From Mycolicibacterium porcinum (GTDB taxonomy: Bacteria > Actinomycetota > Actinomycetes > Mycobacteriales > Mycobacteriaceae): a DNA stretch of 54,904 nt. Below are positions 1 through 8,045 of the stretch, in pieces; position 1 is the stretch's first letter, and each line of letters begins with the position of its first letter. The notes beneath the pieces were generated by a model. That model saw only the letters and a list, made by a program, of their open reading frames with translations, was not told the origin of the DNA and did no database searches. A program made the translations under genes and the position numbers. The stretch spans positions 1-54,904 of the forward strand of contig MSTD01000042.1 in the NCBI GenBank assembly GCA_001942045.1. Reading direction: 5' to 3'.

Positions 1-363
1 CCCGCCGAGAACAAGCCGAGCCGCCTCATGCAGGCGCTGGCCTGGGTGGGCATCGCGGCCGGAACCGTCTTCATCGTCGCCGTCGTCTTCGGCACCGGCT
101 TCTTCCTAGGTGCGCATTCCGGCGGTGGCTATGGCCATCACCACAAGGGCGGCCATGACCGCGGCGGCATGATGATGTTCCACCGTGGTGGACCCGACGG
201 CGGGCCGGGACGCATGGGACCGCCGCACGGCATGATGCCGCCGTGGGGCCCGGGCGGCCCCGGCTCGTTCGGCCCGGGAGGCCCTGGTTGGGGACCTGGC
301 CCGGGAAACGGACCACAGCGTCCTGAGACTCCGGCGACACCCGCACCGCCTGCGCGACCATAA
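1..363 (+). CDS. His/Met/Gly/Pro-rich single-pass membrane protein (5' end outside window)
   Basis: The frame is open from the first base, and the first ATG (28) has no visible ribosome binding site, so the real start is probably upstream. What is seen is a hydrophobic segment (residues about 3-27 from the [23 protein letters not shown]) followed by a tail very rich in Gly, His, Met and Pro ([19 protein letters not shown] and similar). A His/Met-rich tail next to a Fur-type regulator gene suggests metal binding, but that is inference. No catalytic motif is visible, and low-complexity tails of this kind are common in mycobacterial membrane proteins. The gene ends at TAA just before the Fur operator. 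Confidence 0.6.
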   Translation, partial: PAENKPSRLMQALAWVGIAAGTVFIVAVVFGTGFFLGAHSGGGYGHHHKGGHDRGGMMMFHRGGPDGGPGRMGPPHGMMPPWGPGGPGSFGPGGPGWGPGPGNGPQRPETPATPAPPARP

Positions 364-371
364 TCACAGTC

Positions 372-407
372 CGCTCTTTTGGACTGACTCCAAAGAGCGC
401 GCATACT
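372..407 (+). promoter_or_regulatory. Palindromic operator and -10 of the Fur-family gene
   Basis: CGCTCTTT (372-379) and AAAGAGCG (392-399) are perfect inverted arms. A second, inner pair TTTGGA (378-383) / TCCAAA (389-394) overlaps them. CATACT (402-407) is a plausible -10, seven bases before the GTG at 414, so the transcript is probably leaderless. The placement right at the promoter fits autorepression by the Fur protein, as known for mycobacterial furA. Confidence 0.55.
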
Positions 408-413
408 GGAGCC

Positions 414-851
414 GTGACCACGGTGCATGAACACGACCCCAAGGCCCTGTTGCGGGCTGCTGGGCTGCGCGTGACCGCACCGCGGGTCGCGGTTCTCCAG
501 GCCCTGGCCGAGCACCCGCATTCGACTGCAGACGATGTGGCCGGCCTGGCTCGCGAGAACCTCGGCTCGGTGTCGACCCAGGCGGTATATGACGTCTTGC
601 GGGCCTGCGTGACGGCGGGTCTGGTCCGTCGTATCGAACCCGCCGGGTCCTCGGCGCGCTACGAGACCCGCGCCGGCGACAACCACCATCACCTGGTCTG
701 CCGGGTGTGCGGTGCGGTTGCCGACGTCGACTGCGCGGTCGGGGAGACCCCGTGCCTGGAACCCTCTGACCTGGCCGGCTTTGCGGTTGACGAAGCCGAA
801 GTCGTGTTCTGGGGAGTCTGCGCTGATTGCCAGGCGGCAGCGCCCAACTAG
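414..851 (+). CDS. Fur-family metal-dependent/redox transcriptional repressor (FurA-like)
   Basis: The 145-aa protein has the Fur fold. An N-terminal winged helix (about residues 10-80, [18 protein letters not shown] and [21 protein letters not shown]) is followed by a dimerisation/metal domain with [12 protein letters not shown] and a second CxxC (CADC) near the C-terminus. These are the His/Cys ligands expected of Fur/PerR-type regulators. The start is GTG at 414, consistent with a leaderless promoter at 402-407. Mycobacterial furA usually precedes katG, but no catalase gene follows here; a terminator-like hairpin closes the unit at 874-905. The regulated metal (iron, or peroxide sensing through it) cannot be told from sequence. 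Its location upstream of ergothioneine genes makes a redox role attractive, as an inference. Confidence 0.9.
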   Translation: MTTVHEHDPKALLRAAGLRVTAPRVAVLQALAEHPHSTADDVAGLARENLGSVSTQAVYDVLRACVTAGLVRRIEPAGSSARYETRAGDNHHHLVCRVCGAVADVDCAVGETPCLEPSDLAGFAVDEAEVVFWGVCADCQAAAPN

Positions 852-873
852 ACCACTCTGCAGCCCAACGGAC

Positions 874-905
874 GCCCCGGCCACTTTCCCCTTGGTGGCC
901 GGGGC
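874..905 (+). terminator. Intrinsic-terminator-like hairpin after the Fur gene
   Basis: GCCCCGGCCAC (874-884) and GTGGCCGGGGC (895-905) form an 11-bp perfect stem with a 10-base loop. A T-rich stretch (TCCTTGCTTTT) follows. It sits 23 bases after the Fur stop codon and before the lipoprotein gene. Confidence 0.7.
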
Positions 906-965
906 TCCTTGCTTTTCACCCAAGCATTGGGTGAGTCGCCCGGAATCGTGAGATTCTCGCTAACG

Positions 966-1493
966 ATGACCCGCAATCGGCTGCTGGTTGCCGCACTGCT
1001 CGCAGTGCCGGTGCTGGCCGCCGGCTGCGGTACGGCCGTCGATCCCGAGCGCGGTGCGGCCATGGTCTTCGCGGTCGGCGATTGTGTCAGCGTCCCGGCC
1101 ACCACACCCGCGGCGCCCGACGTGACCCGCGCCGGCAAGGTGTCCTGCGACGTCGACCCGAGCTACACCGTCGGGGCCATCGCCGACGGCGCCGGGGCCT
1201 GCCCGAGCGCCGAGTATCAGCATCTGCCGGCCCAGCTCGCCGATCCGTCGACGGCGCGGCTGTGCCTGGTCCCGAATCTGGTCGCCAATCACTGCTACGA
1301 ACTCGGCATGCCCGCGGGCATGGTCGAACTCGCCGATTGCGCCGTGCGCACCGAACGCGGCCCGGGCCTGATGGTTCAGGTGACCCGACGGCTCGATGTC
1401 CGGGACGGGTCGGCCTGCCCTGCTGAAACAGGCCACTACGCCTGGCCGTATCCGTCGCCGGCTCGAACCTATTGCACGCGGACGGTTCACTAA
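966..1493 (+). CDS. Secreted lipoprotein, LppU-like cysteine pattern
   Basis: The chosen start, ATG 966, gives a clean lipoprotein signal: MTRNRLL, a hydrophobic stretch, then lipobox LAAGC with the lipid-modified Cys near residue 22. An in-frame GTG-type start further upstream would bury the signal peptide. The 175-aa protein carries a VGDCVSVP motif and several further cysteines (SCDVD, GACPS, RLCLV, NHCYE, ADCAV, SACPA, TYCTR) that would pair as disulfides outside the cell. This GDC/CP pattern resembles mycobacterial LppU, but the assignment is tentative. It likely sits at the outer face of the plasma membrane. The next gene starts 6 bases after its stop, so the two are probably co-transcribed. 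Confidence 0.75.
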   Translation: MTRNRLLVAALLAVPVLAAGCGTAVDPERGAAMVFAVGDCVSVPATTPAAPDVTRAGKVSCDVDPSYTVGAIADGAGACPSAEYQHLPAQLADPSTARLCLVPNLVANHCYELGMPAGMVELADCAVRTERGPGLMVQVTRRLDVRDGSACPAETGHYAWPYPSPARTYCTRTVH

Positions 1494-1498
1494 CTGGC

Positions 1499-2152
1499 AT
1501 GATCGAGGCCATGCGTGCCCTGACTGTCGGTTTCGGGCTGGCCGGTCTCGCGCTGGCATTGGCTGCGCCTGCGGGTGCCCGCCCCTCAGATCCCGGTGTC
1601 GTGTCCTATGCCGTCATGCCCAAAGGCTCGGTGGGCAACATCATCGGTGCTCCCATGACGTGGGAGTCCGAGTTCACCGCACCGTTCCAGGCTTTTTCGG
1701 TGGAGAACCCGGTCTGCAACAACTGGGCTGACATCGGCCTGCCCGAGGTGTTCAACGACCCGGACCTGGCCTCGTTCAACGGCGCCACCACGCAGACCGC
1801 CGGTGACGACCAGTCCCATTACGTCAAGCAGGCGGTCGGGGTGTTCGCGACGCCGGAGGCCGCCGACCGGGCGTTCCACCGCGTGGTGGACCGGACCAAC
1901 GGCTGCTCGGGCCAGACCACCGCGATGCACCTGGACAACTTCGTGACGCAGGTGTGGACCTTCACCGGTGGGCCGGCGAGCGCCACCGACGCGGACTGGG
2001 TGAAGCAGGAGGCGGGCACGGACCGCCGGTGTTTCAACACCACCCGCAAGCGGGAAAACGTGCTGCTGCAAGCCAAGGTGTGCCAGTCCGGCAACGCGGG
2101 TCCAGCTGTCAACGTCCTGGCGGGAGCCATGCAGAACACTTTGGGTCAGTAG
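1499..2152 (+). CDS. Secreted PknH-C-like sensor-domain protein
   Basis: The protein has about 217 residues with an N-terminal signal peptide (MRALTVGFGLAGLALALAAPAGA). The extracellular domain has four cysteines (NPVCNNW, NGCSGQ, RRCFN, KVCQS) and the VFATPEAADRAF region typical of the PknH extracellular-sensor family (PF14032). That family is found on the Ser/Thr kinase PknH and on many stand-alone mycobacterial lipoproteins. No lipobox is present, so this one is secreted or held by an uncleaved signal. Starts at 1499 and 1511 are both possible; neither has a strong ribosome site. It lies between the lipoprotein and the egt operon; its ligand is unknown. Confidence 0.75.
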   Translation: MIEAMRALTVGFGLAGLALALAAPAGARPSDPGVVSYAVMPKGSVGNIIGAPMTWESEFTAPFQAFSVENPVCNNWADIGLPEVFNDPDLASFNGATTQTAGDDQSHYVKQAVGVFATPEAADRAFHRVVDRTNGCSGQTTAMHLDNFVTQVWTFTGGPASATDADWVKQEAGTDRRCFNTTRKRENVLLQAKVCQSGNAGPAVNVLAGAMQNTLGQ

Positions 2153-2228
2153 AACTTGTCGGTCCGATCTGGATGATGGAACACAACCGGACGGTCTGAC
2201 ACCGGTGAGGACCGGGAGGGTGGATGCC

Positions 2229-3500
2229 ATGGCAGTACCCGTCAGGGCTGATGCGGCCCGGCTACCTCCCGTCGAATTCACCGGCGCCGAGCATGCCGCC
2301 GCGTTCATCGAAGCCCGCTGCCTGGATGACGGGCCCGTCGGGCCGGTGGGTCTGGAGATCGAGGCGCACTGTTTCGACCTCACCGATCCGCTGCGACGTC
2401 CCGGCTGGGATGAGATCTCCGATGTCATCGCCTCGGTGCCCACGCTGCCCGGTGCCAGCCGGATCACCGTCGAACCCGGGGGCGCGGTCGAACTCTCGGG
2501 CCCACCGACCGACGGTCCGTCGGCGGCGATCACCGCACTGATGGCCGATCGGGCCGTGCTGCGTGCGGAGTTCGAACGCCGCGGTCTAGCACTCGTGCTG
2601 TTGGGCGCCGATCCGGTGCGGCCCACCCAGCGGATCAACCCGGGGCCGCGCTATCAGGCCATGGAACAGTTTTTCGCGGCCAGCGGGACGGCCGGCCCCG
2701 GCGCCGCGATGATGACGTCGACGGCGTCGGTTCAGGTCAACCTCGACGCCGGCCCACGGGACGGGTGGGCGCGGCGGGTTCGGCTGGCCCACGCGCTGGG
2801 CCCGACGATGATTGCCATCACGGCGAATTCGCCGATGCTCGGTGGGCGGTTCACCGGGTGGAAGTCCTCGCGGCAGCGGGTGTGGGGTCAGCTGGATTCC
2901 GCGCGCTGCGGCCCGATTCTGGGGGCTGACGGCGACGATCCGGCCAGTGACTGGGCGCGGTACGCGCTGCGGGCCCCGGTGATGCTCGTCAACAGTCCGG
3001 AGGCGGTCCCGGTGACCAACTGGGTGCCATTCGCCGACTGGGCCGACGGACGCGCGGTCCTCGGCGGCCGTCGCCCCACCGATGCCGACCTCGAATACCA
3101 CCTCACCACGTTGTTTCCGCCGGTGCGGCCGCGGCGTTGGCTGGAGATCCGTTATCTCGACAGCGTTCCGGACGCCCTGTGGCCCGCGGTGGTGTTCATG
3201 CTGACCACGCTTCTCGACGATCCCGAAGCCGCCGCGATCGCCACCGAAGCGACGGCACCGGTCGCCACCGCATGGGACCGGGCCGCCCGCACCGGGCTCA
3301 CCGATCGACGGCTGCAGGACGCGGCGATCGCGTGCGTGGCAGCGGCCGCAGAGCGGGCCCCGGCCGACCTGACGGAATCGATGGAGCAGTTGACGCGTTC
3401 GGTCCAGGAGGGACGCTGCCCGGCCGACGATTTCGCCGATCGGGTGGTGAGCCACGGAATCGCTTCTGCGATGAGCCAACTGGTGAAGGGCGAGCTTTGA
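2229..3500 (+). CDS. egtA: EgtA, glutamate-cysteine ligase of ergothioneine synthesis
   Basis: EgtA makes gamma-glutamylcysteine from glutamate, cysteine and ATP, the sulfur donor used by EgtB. The 423-aa product has the GCS2-type core: [11 protein letters not shown] (metal/glutamate-binding strand), [26 protein letters not shown] and [15 protein letters not shown] 2229 is preferred because GGGAGGG (2214-2220) lies 8 bases upstream; GTGs at 2205 and 2220 are alternatives. The stop overlaps the TTG start of egtB by four bases, so the genes are translationally coupled. The gene heads a five-gene operon in the standard mycobacterial order. Confidence 0.93.
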   Translation: MAVPVRADAARLPPVEFTGAEHAAAFIEARCLDDGPVGPVGLEIEAHCFDLTDPLRRPGWDEISDVIASVPTLPGASRITVEPGGAVELSGPPTDGPSAAITALMADRAVLRAEFERRGLALVLLGADPVRPTQRINPGPRYQAMEQFFAASGTAGPGAAMMTSTASVQVNLDAGPRDGWARRVRLAHALGPTMIAITANSPMLGGRFTGWKSSRQRVWGQLDSARCGPILGADGDDPASDWARYALRAPVMLVNSPEAVPVTNWVPFADWADGRAVLGGRRPTDADLEYHLTTLFPPVRPRRWLEIRYLDSVPDALWPAVVFMLTTLLDDPEAAAIATEATAPVATAWDRAARTGLTDRRLQDAAIACVAAAAERAPADLTESMEQLTRSVQEGRCPADDFADRVVSHGIASAMSQLVKGEL

Positions 3501-4771
3501 CCTCACGCGAGACACTGGCGCAGCAGCTCACCCGGGCGCGGGACCGTACTCTGCGCCTGGTCGACTTCGACGACGCTGAATTGCACCGCCAATACAGCCC
3601 GTTGATGAGCCCGCTGGTCTGGGATCTCGCCCATATCGGTCAGCAGGAGGAGCTGTGGCTGCTGCGCGGCGGCAACTCCGACCGGCCGGGCATGCTCGAT
3701 CCCGAGGTGGACCGGCTCTACGACGCCTTCGTGCACTCACGCGCCAGCCGCGTCGACCTTCCGCTGTTGCCTCCCACCGATGCGCGCGCTTACTGCGCGA
3801 CGGTGCGATCCCGCGCGCTCGACGCCCTCGATTCTCTTGACGCCGACGACGCCGGGTTCAACTTCGGTCTGGTGATCAGTCACGAGAACCAACACGACGA
3901 GACCATGCTGCAGGCGTTAAGCCTGCGGACCGGGCCGCCCCTGCTCGACACCGGGGCGGCGTTGCCTGCCGGCCGTCCGGGCGTGGCCGGCACCTCGGTG
4001 CTGATCCCGGGTGGCCCTTTCGTGCTCGGGGTGGACGAACTCACCGAACCGCATTCACTCGACAACGAACGTCCGGCGCACTCCGTTGAAGTGGCCTCAT
4101 TCCGCATCGGCCGGGTGCCGGTCACCAATGCCGAATGGCGCGAGTTCATCGACGACGGCGGCTATCAGCAGTCGCGTTGGTGGTCGGAGCGTGGTTGGGC
4201 CCACCGGCAGGAGGCAGGGCTGACCGCGCCGCAGTTCTGGGGGCCGGACGGCACCCGCACCCGGTTCGGCCACATCGAGACGATCCCGGCCGATGAACCC
4301 GTGCAGCACGTCACGTACTTCGAAGCCGAGGCCTATGCCGCCTGGGCCGGGGCCCGGCTGCCCACCGAGATCGAATGGGAGAAGGCCTGCGCGTGGGATC
4401 CGGTGGCCGGCAGCCGACGCCGATTCCCGTGGGGCACTTCCGAACCCACCGAGGCACTGGCCAACCTTGGTGGCGACGCGCTTCGACCGGCTCCCGTGGG
4501 GGCCTATCCGGCCGGTGCCTCGGCCTATGGTGTCGAGCAGATGTTGGGCGATGTCTGGGAGTGGACCACGTCGCCGCTGCGGCCGTGGCCCGGCTTCACC
4601 CCGATGGTCTACGACCGCTACACCGAGCCGTTCTTCGACGGTGATTACCGGATCCTTCGCGGCGGCTCATGGGCGGTGTCCGCCGACATCCTGCGGCCCA
4701 GCTTCCGCAATTGGGACCATCCGATCCGGCGGCAGATCTTTTCCGGTGTGCGATTGGCCTGGGATGTGTAG
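3497..4771 (+). CDS. egtB: EgtB, iron-dependent hercynine sulfoxide synthase
   Basis: EgtB couples gamma-glutamylcysteine to hercynine with O2 to form the C-S bond of ergothioneine. The open frame extends far upstream inside egtA, but homologous sequence begins at TTG 3497 ([11 protein letters not shown]). That TTG overlaps the egtA stop (TTGA) and has GAAGGG six bases before it. This gives 424 aa, the family length. An N-terminal DinB-type domain carries the Fe(II) ligands: His46 ([10 protein letters not shown]) and His129/His133 (HENQHDE). The C-terminal formylglycine-generating-enzyme/sulfatase-modifying-type domain follows ([37 protein letters not shown]). The last 8 bases overlap egtC. 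Confidence 0.95.
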   Translation: MTSRETLAQQLTRARDRTLRLVDFDDAELHRQYSPLMSPLVWDLAHIGQQEELWLLRGGNSDRPGMLDPEVDRLYDAFVHSRASRVDLPLLPPTDARAYCATVRSRALDALDSLDADDAGFNFGLVISHENQHDETMLQALSLRTGPPLLDTGAALPAGRPGVAGTSVLIPGGPFVLGVDELTEPHSLDNERPAHSVEVASFRIGRVPVTNAEWREFIDDGGYQQSRWWSERGWAHRQEAGLTAPQFWGPDGTRTRFGHIETIPADEPVQHVTYFEAEAYAAWAGARLPTEIEWEKACAWDPVAGSRRRFPWGTSEPTEALANLGGDALRPAPVGAYPAGASAYGVEQMLGDVWEWTTSPLRPWPGFTPMVYDRYTEPFFDGDYRILRGGSWAVSADILRPSFRNWDHPIRRQIFSGVRLAWDV

Positions 4772-5456
4772 GCACCTGGGCTGGCTCGGCGCACCGCGAT
4801 CGGTGGCCTCGCTCGTATTGGACCCGCCGCAGGGCCTGCTGGTGCAGTCCTACGCGCCGCGACGACAAAAGCACGGATTGATGAACGCCGACGGCTGGGG
4901 CGCCGGGTTTTTCGACGACGGCGTGCCGCGTCGCTGGCGCAGCGACAAGCCGCTGTGGGGTGACGCCTCATTTGCCTCGGTGGCGCCGGCATTGAGCAGC
5001 GGGTGCGTCGTCGCGGCGGTGCGGTCGGCGACGATCGGCATGCCGATCGAGCCCTCGGCTTCGGCACCGTTCAGCGATGGGCAGTGGTTGCTGTCCCACA
5101 ACGGCGTCGTGGACCGTGCGGTGCTGCCGTTGACCGGGTCGGCCGAGTCCGTCGTCGACAGCGCTGTGCTGGCCGCACTGATCTTTTCCCGGGGACTGGA
5201 TGCTCTTGGGGAGACCATTGCCGAGGTGGGCGCGCTGGATCCGAATGCCCGGTTGAACATCCTGGCCGCCAATGGTTCTCGCATGGTGGGCACGACCTGG
5301 GGGGACACATTGTCGATGCTGCGGCTGCCGGATGGCGTCGTACTCGCCAGTGAGCCCTATGACGACGATCCCGGCTGGGCTGATATCCCGGACCGGCACC
5401 TGGTCACCGTGGCCGGCTCTGATGTCGAGCTCACCCCGCTGAAAGGTTCGGTATGA
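4764..5456 (+). CDS. egtC: EgtC, class II glutamine amidotransferase-type gamma-glutamyl hydrolase
   Basis: EgtC removes the gamma-glutamyl group from the EgtB product. ATG 4764 places Cys2 (MCRHLGWLG) at the mature N-terminus, as required for an Ntn-hydrolase nucleophile; an in-frame upstream extension inside egtB would destroy this. Family signatures include [26 protein letters not shown] and [10 protein letters not shown]. At 230 aa it matches the usual length. The start lies inside the end of egtB and the stop overlaps the egtD ATG (ATGA), so translation is coupled across the operon. Confidence 0.94.
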   Translation: MCRHLGWLGAPRSVASLVLDPPQGLLVQSYAPRRQKHGLMNADGWGAGFFDDGVPRRWRSDKPLWGDASFASVAPALSSGCVVAAVRSATIGMPIEPSASAPFSDGQWLLSHNGVVDRAVLPLTGSAESVVDSAVLAALIFSRGLDALGETIAEVGALDPNARLNILAANGSRMVGTTWGDTLSMLRLPDGVVLASEPYDDDPGWADIPDRHLVTVAGSDVELTPLKGSV

Positions 5457-6418
5457 CGCTCACCCTGTCCAACTATCTGGCGGCGGATTCCGCGGCCACC
5501 GCGCTGCGTCGCGATGTGCGCGAGGGGCTGACTCAGTCGCCGAAGATGCTGCCGCCCAAGTGGTTCTACGACTCGGTGGGCAGCGACCTGTTCGACCAGA
5601 TCACCCGGCTCCCCGAGTACTACCCGACCCGCACCGAGGCGCGGATCCTCCGGGAGCGGTCTCCGGAGATCGTCGCCGCAGCCGGCGCCGACACTCTCGT
5701 CGAGCTGGGCAGCGGCACCTCGGAGAAGACCAGGATGCTGCTCGACGCCATGCGCGACAGCGGGCAGTTGCGCCGGTTCATCCCGTTCGACGTCGACGCC
5801 GGTGTGCTGCGCGCTGCCGGCGACGCGATCGGCCGGGAATATCCGGGCATCGAAATCGATGCGGTATGTGGTGATTTCGAAGAACACCTAGGCAAGATCC
5901 CGGCGGTGGGGCGGCGCCTGGTGGCATTCCTCGGGTCGACCATCGGCAATCTCACCCCCGGTCCGCGGGCGGATTTCCTGGCGTCCCTGGCCGAAACCCT
6001 GCAGCCCGGCGACAGCCTGCTGTTGGGTACCGACCTGGTGAAGGACGCCGACCGGTTGGTCCGCGCCTATGACGACACTGCCGGCGTGACCGCGGCGTTC
6101 AACCGCAATGTGCTGTCAGTGGTGAACCGCGAACTCGACGCCGATTTCGACCTCGACGGTTTCGCGCATGTGGCGAAGTGGAACGCCGACGAGGAGCGCA
6201 TCGAGATGCGGCTGCGGGCAGACACGCCCCAGCGGGTCCGGATCGCCGCGCTGGATCTCGACGTCGCATTCGATGCCGGTGAGGAGATGCTGACCGAGGT
6301 GTCCTGTAAGTTCCGCCCCGACGGCGTCGCCGATGAGCTGGCGAAAGCCGGTCTGCGGCAGACCCATTGGTGGACCGATGATGCCGGTGACTTCGGCCTG
6401 TCGCTGGCGGTGAAATGA
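5453..6418 (+). CDS. egtD: EgtD, histidine N-alpha-trimethyltransferase
   Basis: EgtD methylates histidine three times with SAM to give hercynine, the first committed intermediate. The 321-aa product has the family's full length. Motifs include [27 protein letters not shown] split across residues 38-63, the SAM-binding [17 protein letters not shown] near residue 83, and [12 protein letters not shown]. The ATG overlaps the egtC stop and the stop overlaps the egtE ATG (ATGA), leaving no space for internal promoters. The assignment is secure from the motif set and from its place in the operon. Confidence 0.96.
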   Translation: MTLTLSNYLAADSAATALRRDVREGLTQSPKMLPPKWFYDSVGSDLFDQITRLPEYYPTRTEARILRERSPEIVAAAGADTLVELGSGTSEKTRMLLDAMRDSGQLRRFIPFDVDAGVLRAAGDAIGREYPGIEIDAVCGDFEEHLGKIPAVGRRLVAFLGSTIGNLTPGPRADFLASLAETLQPGDSLLLGTDLVKDADRLVRAYDDTAGVTAAFNRNVLSVVNRELDADFDLDGFAHVAKWNADEERIEMRLRADTPQRVRIAALDLDVAFDAGEEMLTEVSCKFRPDGVADELAKAGLRQTHWWTDDAGDFGLSLAVK

Positions 6419-7530
6419 GCCTCGCCCAGCAGTGGGCCGACGCCCGGCCCAAGGTCGCCGGGCTGCACCTCGACAGTGGCGCATGCTCGCGGCAGAGCCT
6501 CGCCGTCATCGACGCTGTCGCCGCGCATGCGCGCCATGAGGCCGAAGTCGGCGGCTATGTGGCGGCGGAGGCGGCGGCGCCCGTCCTGGCGGCGGGCCGG
6601 GCGGCGGTCGCGGCCCTGACCGGACTCGACGCCGCCGACGTGGTCTACACGTCGGGTTCCAACCACTCCTTGGATCTGTTGCTCGGCAGCTGGTCGGGGG
6701 AGCGCACGCTGGCGTGCCTGCCCGGTGAGTTCGGGCCGAACCTCGCGGTCATGGCGGCCAACGGTTTTCAGGTGCGGGCCCTGCCGGTCGACGGGGCCGG
6801 CCGCGTCGTGGTCGACGAGATCGCCCGGCAGTTCGCCGCTGATCCACCAGCTTTGGTGCACTTCACGGCGATGGCCAGCCACCGTGGCGTGGCCCAACCG
6901 CTGGCCGAGATGGTCGCGGTGTGCCGCGAGGCCGGCGTGCCGATCGTGGTCGACGGGGCGCAGGCGTTCGGGCATCTGGACTGCAACGTCGGCGCCGATG
7001 CCATCTACTCGTCATCACGCAAATGGCTGGCCGGGCCGCGTGGCGTCGGGTTCCTGGCGGTGCGGCCAGAACTCGTTGCGCGACTGCGGCGACGTATGCC
7101 GCCGGCCGAGTGGGATGTGCCCGTCACGGTGCTGCAGAGCTTCGAGCACGGCGAGCATAATGCCGCGACCCGCATCGGATACTCGATTGCCCTCGGCGAA
7201 CACCTTGCCGCCGGACCGGAAGCGGTCCGCGGCCGGCTGGCCGAGGTGGGCCGCACGGCGCGGCAGGTGCTGGCCGAGGTACCAGGGTGGCGCGTCGTAG
7301 AAGCCGTCGACGAGCCCACCGCGATCACAACTTTGGAACCCATCGATGGAGCCGACCCGGTCGCGGTGCGGGCCTGGCTCATCGCCGAGCGTGGAATCGT
7401 CACCACCGCATGCGAATTGGCGCGGGCGCCGTTCGAGATGACCAAGCCCGTTCTACGGATCTCACCGCATGTCGACACCACGGCCGAGGACCTGGAGCAG
7501 TTCGCCGCAGTGTTGCGCGCCGCGCCATAG
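6415..7530 (+). CDS. egtE: EgtE, PLP-dependent ergothioneine C-S lyase
   Basis: EgtE cleaves the hercynylcysteine sulfoxide C-S bond to release ergothioneine. It is a fold-type I, class-V-aminotransferase-like protein of 371 aa. The PLP lysine is probably Lys203 in [11 protein letters not shown], preceded by the cofactor-binding [12 protein letters not shown]. It is the last gene of the operon, overlapping egtD by four bases. Downstream, 15 bases after the stop, the flanking repeat of an IS-derived element begins, so the operon end borders an insertion site. Confidence 0.94.
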   Translation: MSLAQQWADARPKVAGLHLDSGACSRQSLAVIDAVAAHARHEAEVGGYVAAEAAAPVLAAGRAAVAALTGLDAADVVYTSGSNHSLDLLLGSWSGERTLACLPGEFGPNLAVMAANGFQVRALPVDGAGRVVVDEIARQFAADPPALVHFTAMASHRGVAQPLAEMVAVCREAGVPIVVDGAQAFGHLDCNVGADAIYSSSRKWLAGPRGVGFLAVRPELVARLRRRMPPAEWDVPVTVLQSFEHGEHNAATRIGYSIALGEHLAAGPEAVRGRLAEVGRTARQVLAEVPGWRVVEAVDEPTAITTLEPIDGADPVAVRAWLIAERGIVTTACELARAPFEMTKPVLRISPHVDTTAEDLEQFAAVLRAAP

Positions 7531-7545
7531 TCGGGCCAAGCGCCC

Positions 7546-7560
7546 CTTGCGGCAGATCAT
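7546..7560. repeat. Left 15-bp direct repeat (putative target duplication)
   Basis: CTTGCGGCAGATCAT occurs here and again at 7842-7856 in the same orientation. The two copies bracket the 281-bp IS481-derived element exactly, as expected for a target-site duplication made on insertion. Confidence 0.75.
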
Positions 7561-7841
7561 TGTTGTCCCTCAGGACATCGGCCGGCGGGTCCGGGGTTCG
7601 AGGACCGCGGCCGGCCCGTCGACCTTCCCGCGTTTGCGTAACTCGTAGAACGACTTTCGGGAGATGCCGTATTCGGCGCAGAACGTCGAGACCGCCCGCG
7701 GGGTGCATCATCGGGCAACTGCGAGATCGCCAGGCGGACGCGAGGATCGATGGGTTCATTGACAGCCACCGCCCGAGCCTGGGGCCAGAAGTGTCACCGC
7801 CAAGACCACCGGAACTGTCACCGATGTCCTGAGAGATAGCA
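7561..7841 (-). mobile_element. Non-autonomous, internally deleted IS481-family element (MITE-like)
   Basis: Terminal inverted repeats are visible. TGTCCCTCAGGACATCGG on the left (7564-7581) faces CCGATGTCCTGAGAGATA on the right (7821-7838): 18 bp with two mismatches and a perfect 13-bp core. Between them lie only the first about 60 codons of an IS481-type transposase, on the minus strand. The internal junction fuses transposase codon about 60 straight to the far end. Identical 15-bp direct repeats flank it. It cannot move by itself, but intact IS481 copies elsewhere in the genome could mobilise it. Confidence 0.8.
7570..7769 (-). pseudogene. Truncated, frameshifted IS481-family transposase
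   Basis: On the minus strand a GTG at 7769 opens MAVNEPIDPRVRLAISQ, the typical N-terminus of actinobacterial IS481 transposases. A single base appears to be missing near 7695, after PDDAPRG. The next frame then continues as VSTFCAEYGISRKSFYELRK, the helix-turn-helix, and KVDGPAAVLEPRTRRP. It ends abruptly at TGA inside the terminal repeat. The DDE catalytic domain is absent, so the product is non-functional. Confidence 0.8.
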
Positions 7842-7856
7842 CTTGCGGCAGATCAT
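7842..7856. repeat. Right 15-bp direct repeat (putative target duplication)
   Basis: Second copy of CTTGCGGCAGATCAT, identical to 7546-7560 and immediately outside the right end of the IS481-derived element. Confidence 0.75.
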
Positions 7857-7865
7857 CACGAAGCG

Positions 7866-7886
7866 TAATATCGAACACAAGTTCGA
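7866..7886 (+). promoter_or_regulatory. LexA SOS box with overlapping -10
   Basis: TCGAACACAAGTTCGA (7871-7886) matches the mycobacterial LexA operator TCGAAC-N4-GTTCGA perfectly. TAATAT (7866-7871) just before it could be the -10 of the promoter it blocks. The next gene is the DUF222/HNH gene at 8046. SOS boxes are known in front of 13E12-family genes in M. tuberculosis. The rest of 7857-8045 shows no ORF that can be supported. Confidence 0.85.
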
Positions 7887-8045
7887 ATAGAAGTTCTCCC
7901 CCCGGAAGGGCAACTGAGAGCTTCGCCCGCGCCACTGGCTCGACGGTTCCTGGGACGCCAAGACTGTCGGAGTCGATTCATTTGTCGACCGCACCGCACC
8001 GCACGCCCTGCGTGCCACCCCTCGTTGAGAGCTTGGGTATATGTC

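Noticed and set aside
138..923. Long minus-strand frame opposite the Fur gene
   Set aside because: Antisense of two better-supported plus-strand genes; composition is a high-GC shadow with no family pattern.
1586..2638. 350-codon minus-strand frame across the PknH-like gene and egtA
   Set aside because: Low-complexity Ser/Arg-rich shadow of real plus-strand genes.
3137..3496. N-terminal extension of EgtB into egtA
   Set aside because: Family similarity begins at TTG 3497, which has a ribosome site and the coupling overlap; the extension is Arg-rich noise.
4293..4763. N-terminal extension of EgtC
   Set aside because: It would remove the essential N-terminal Cys2; sequence before ATG 4764 is an egtB shadow.
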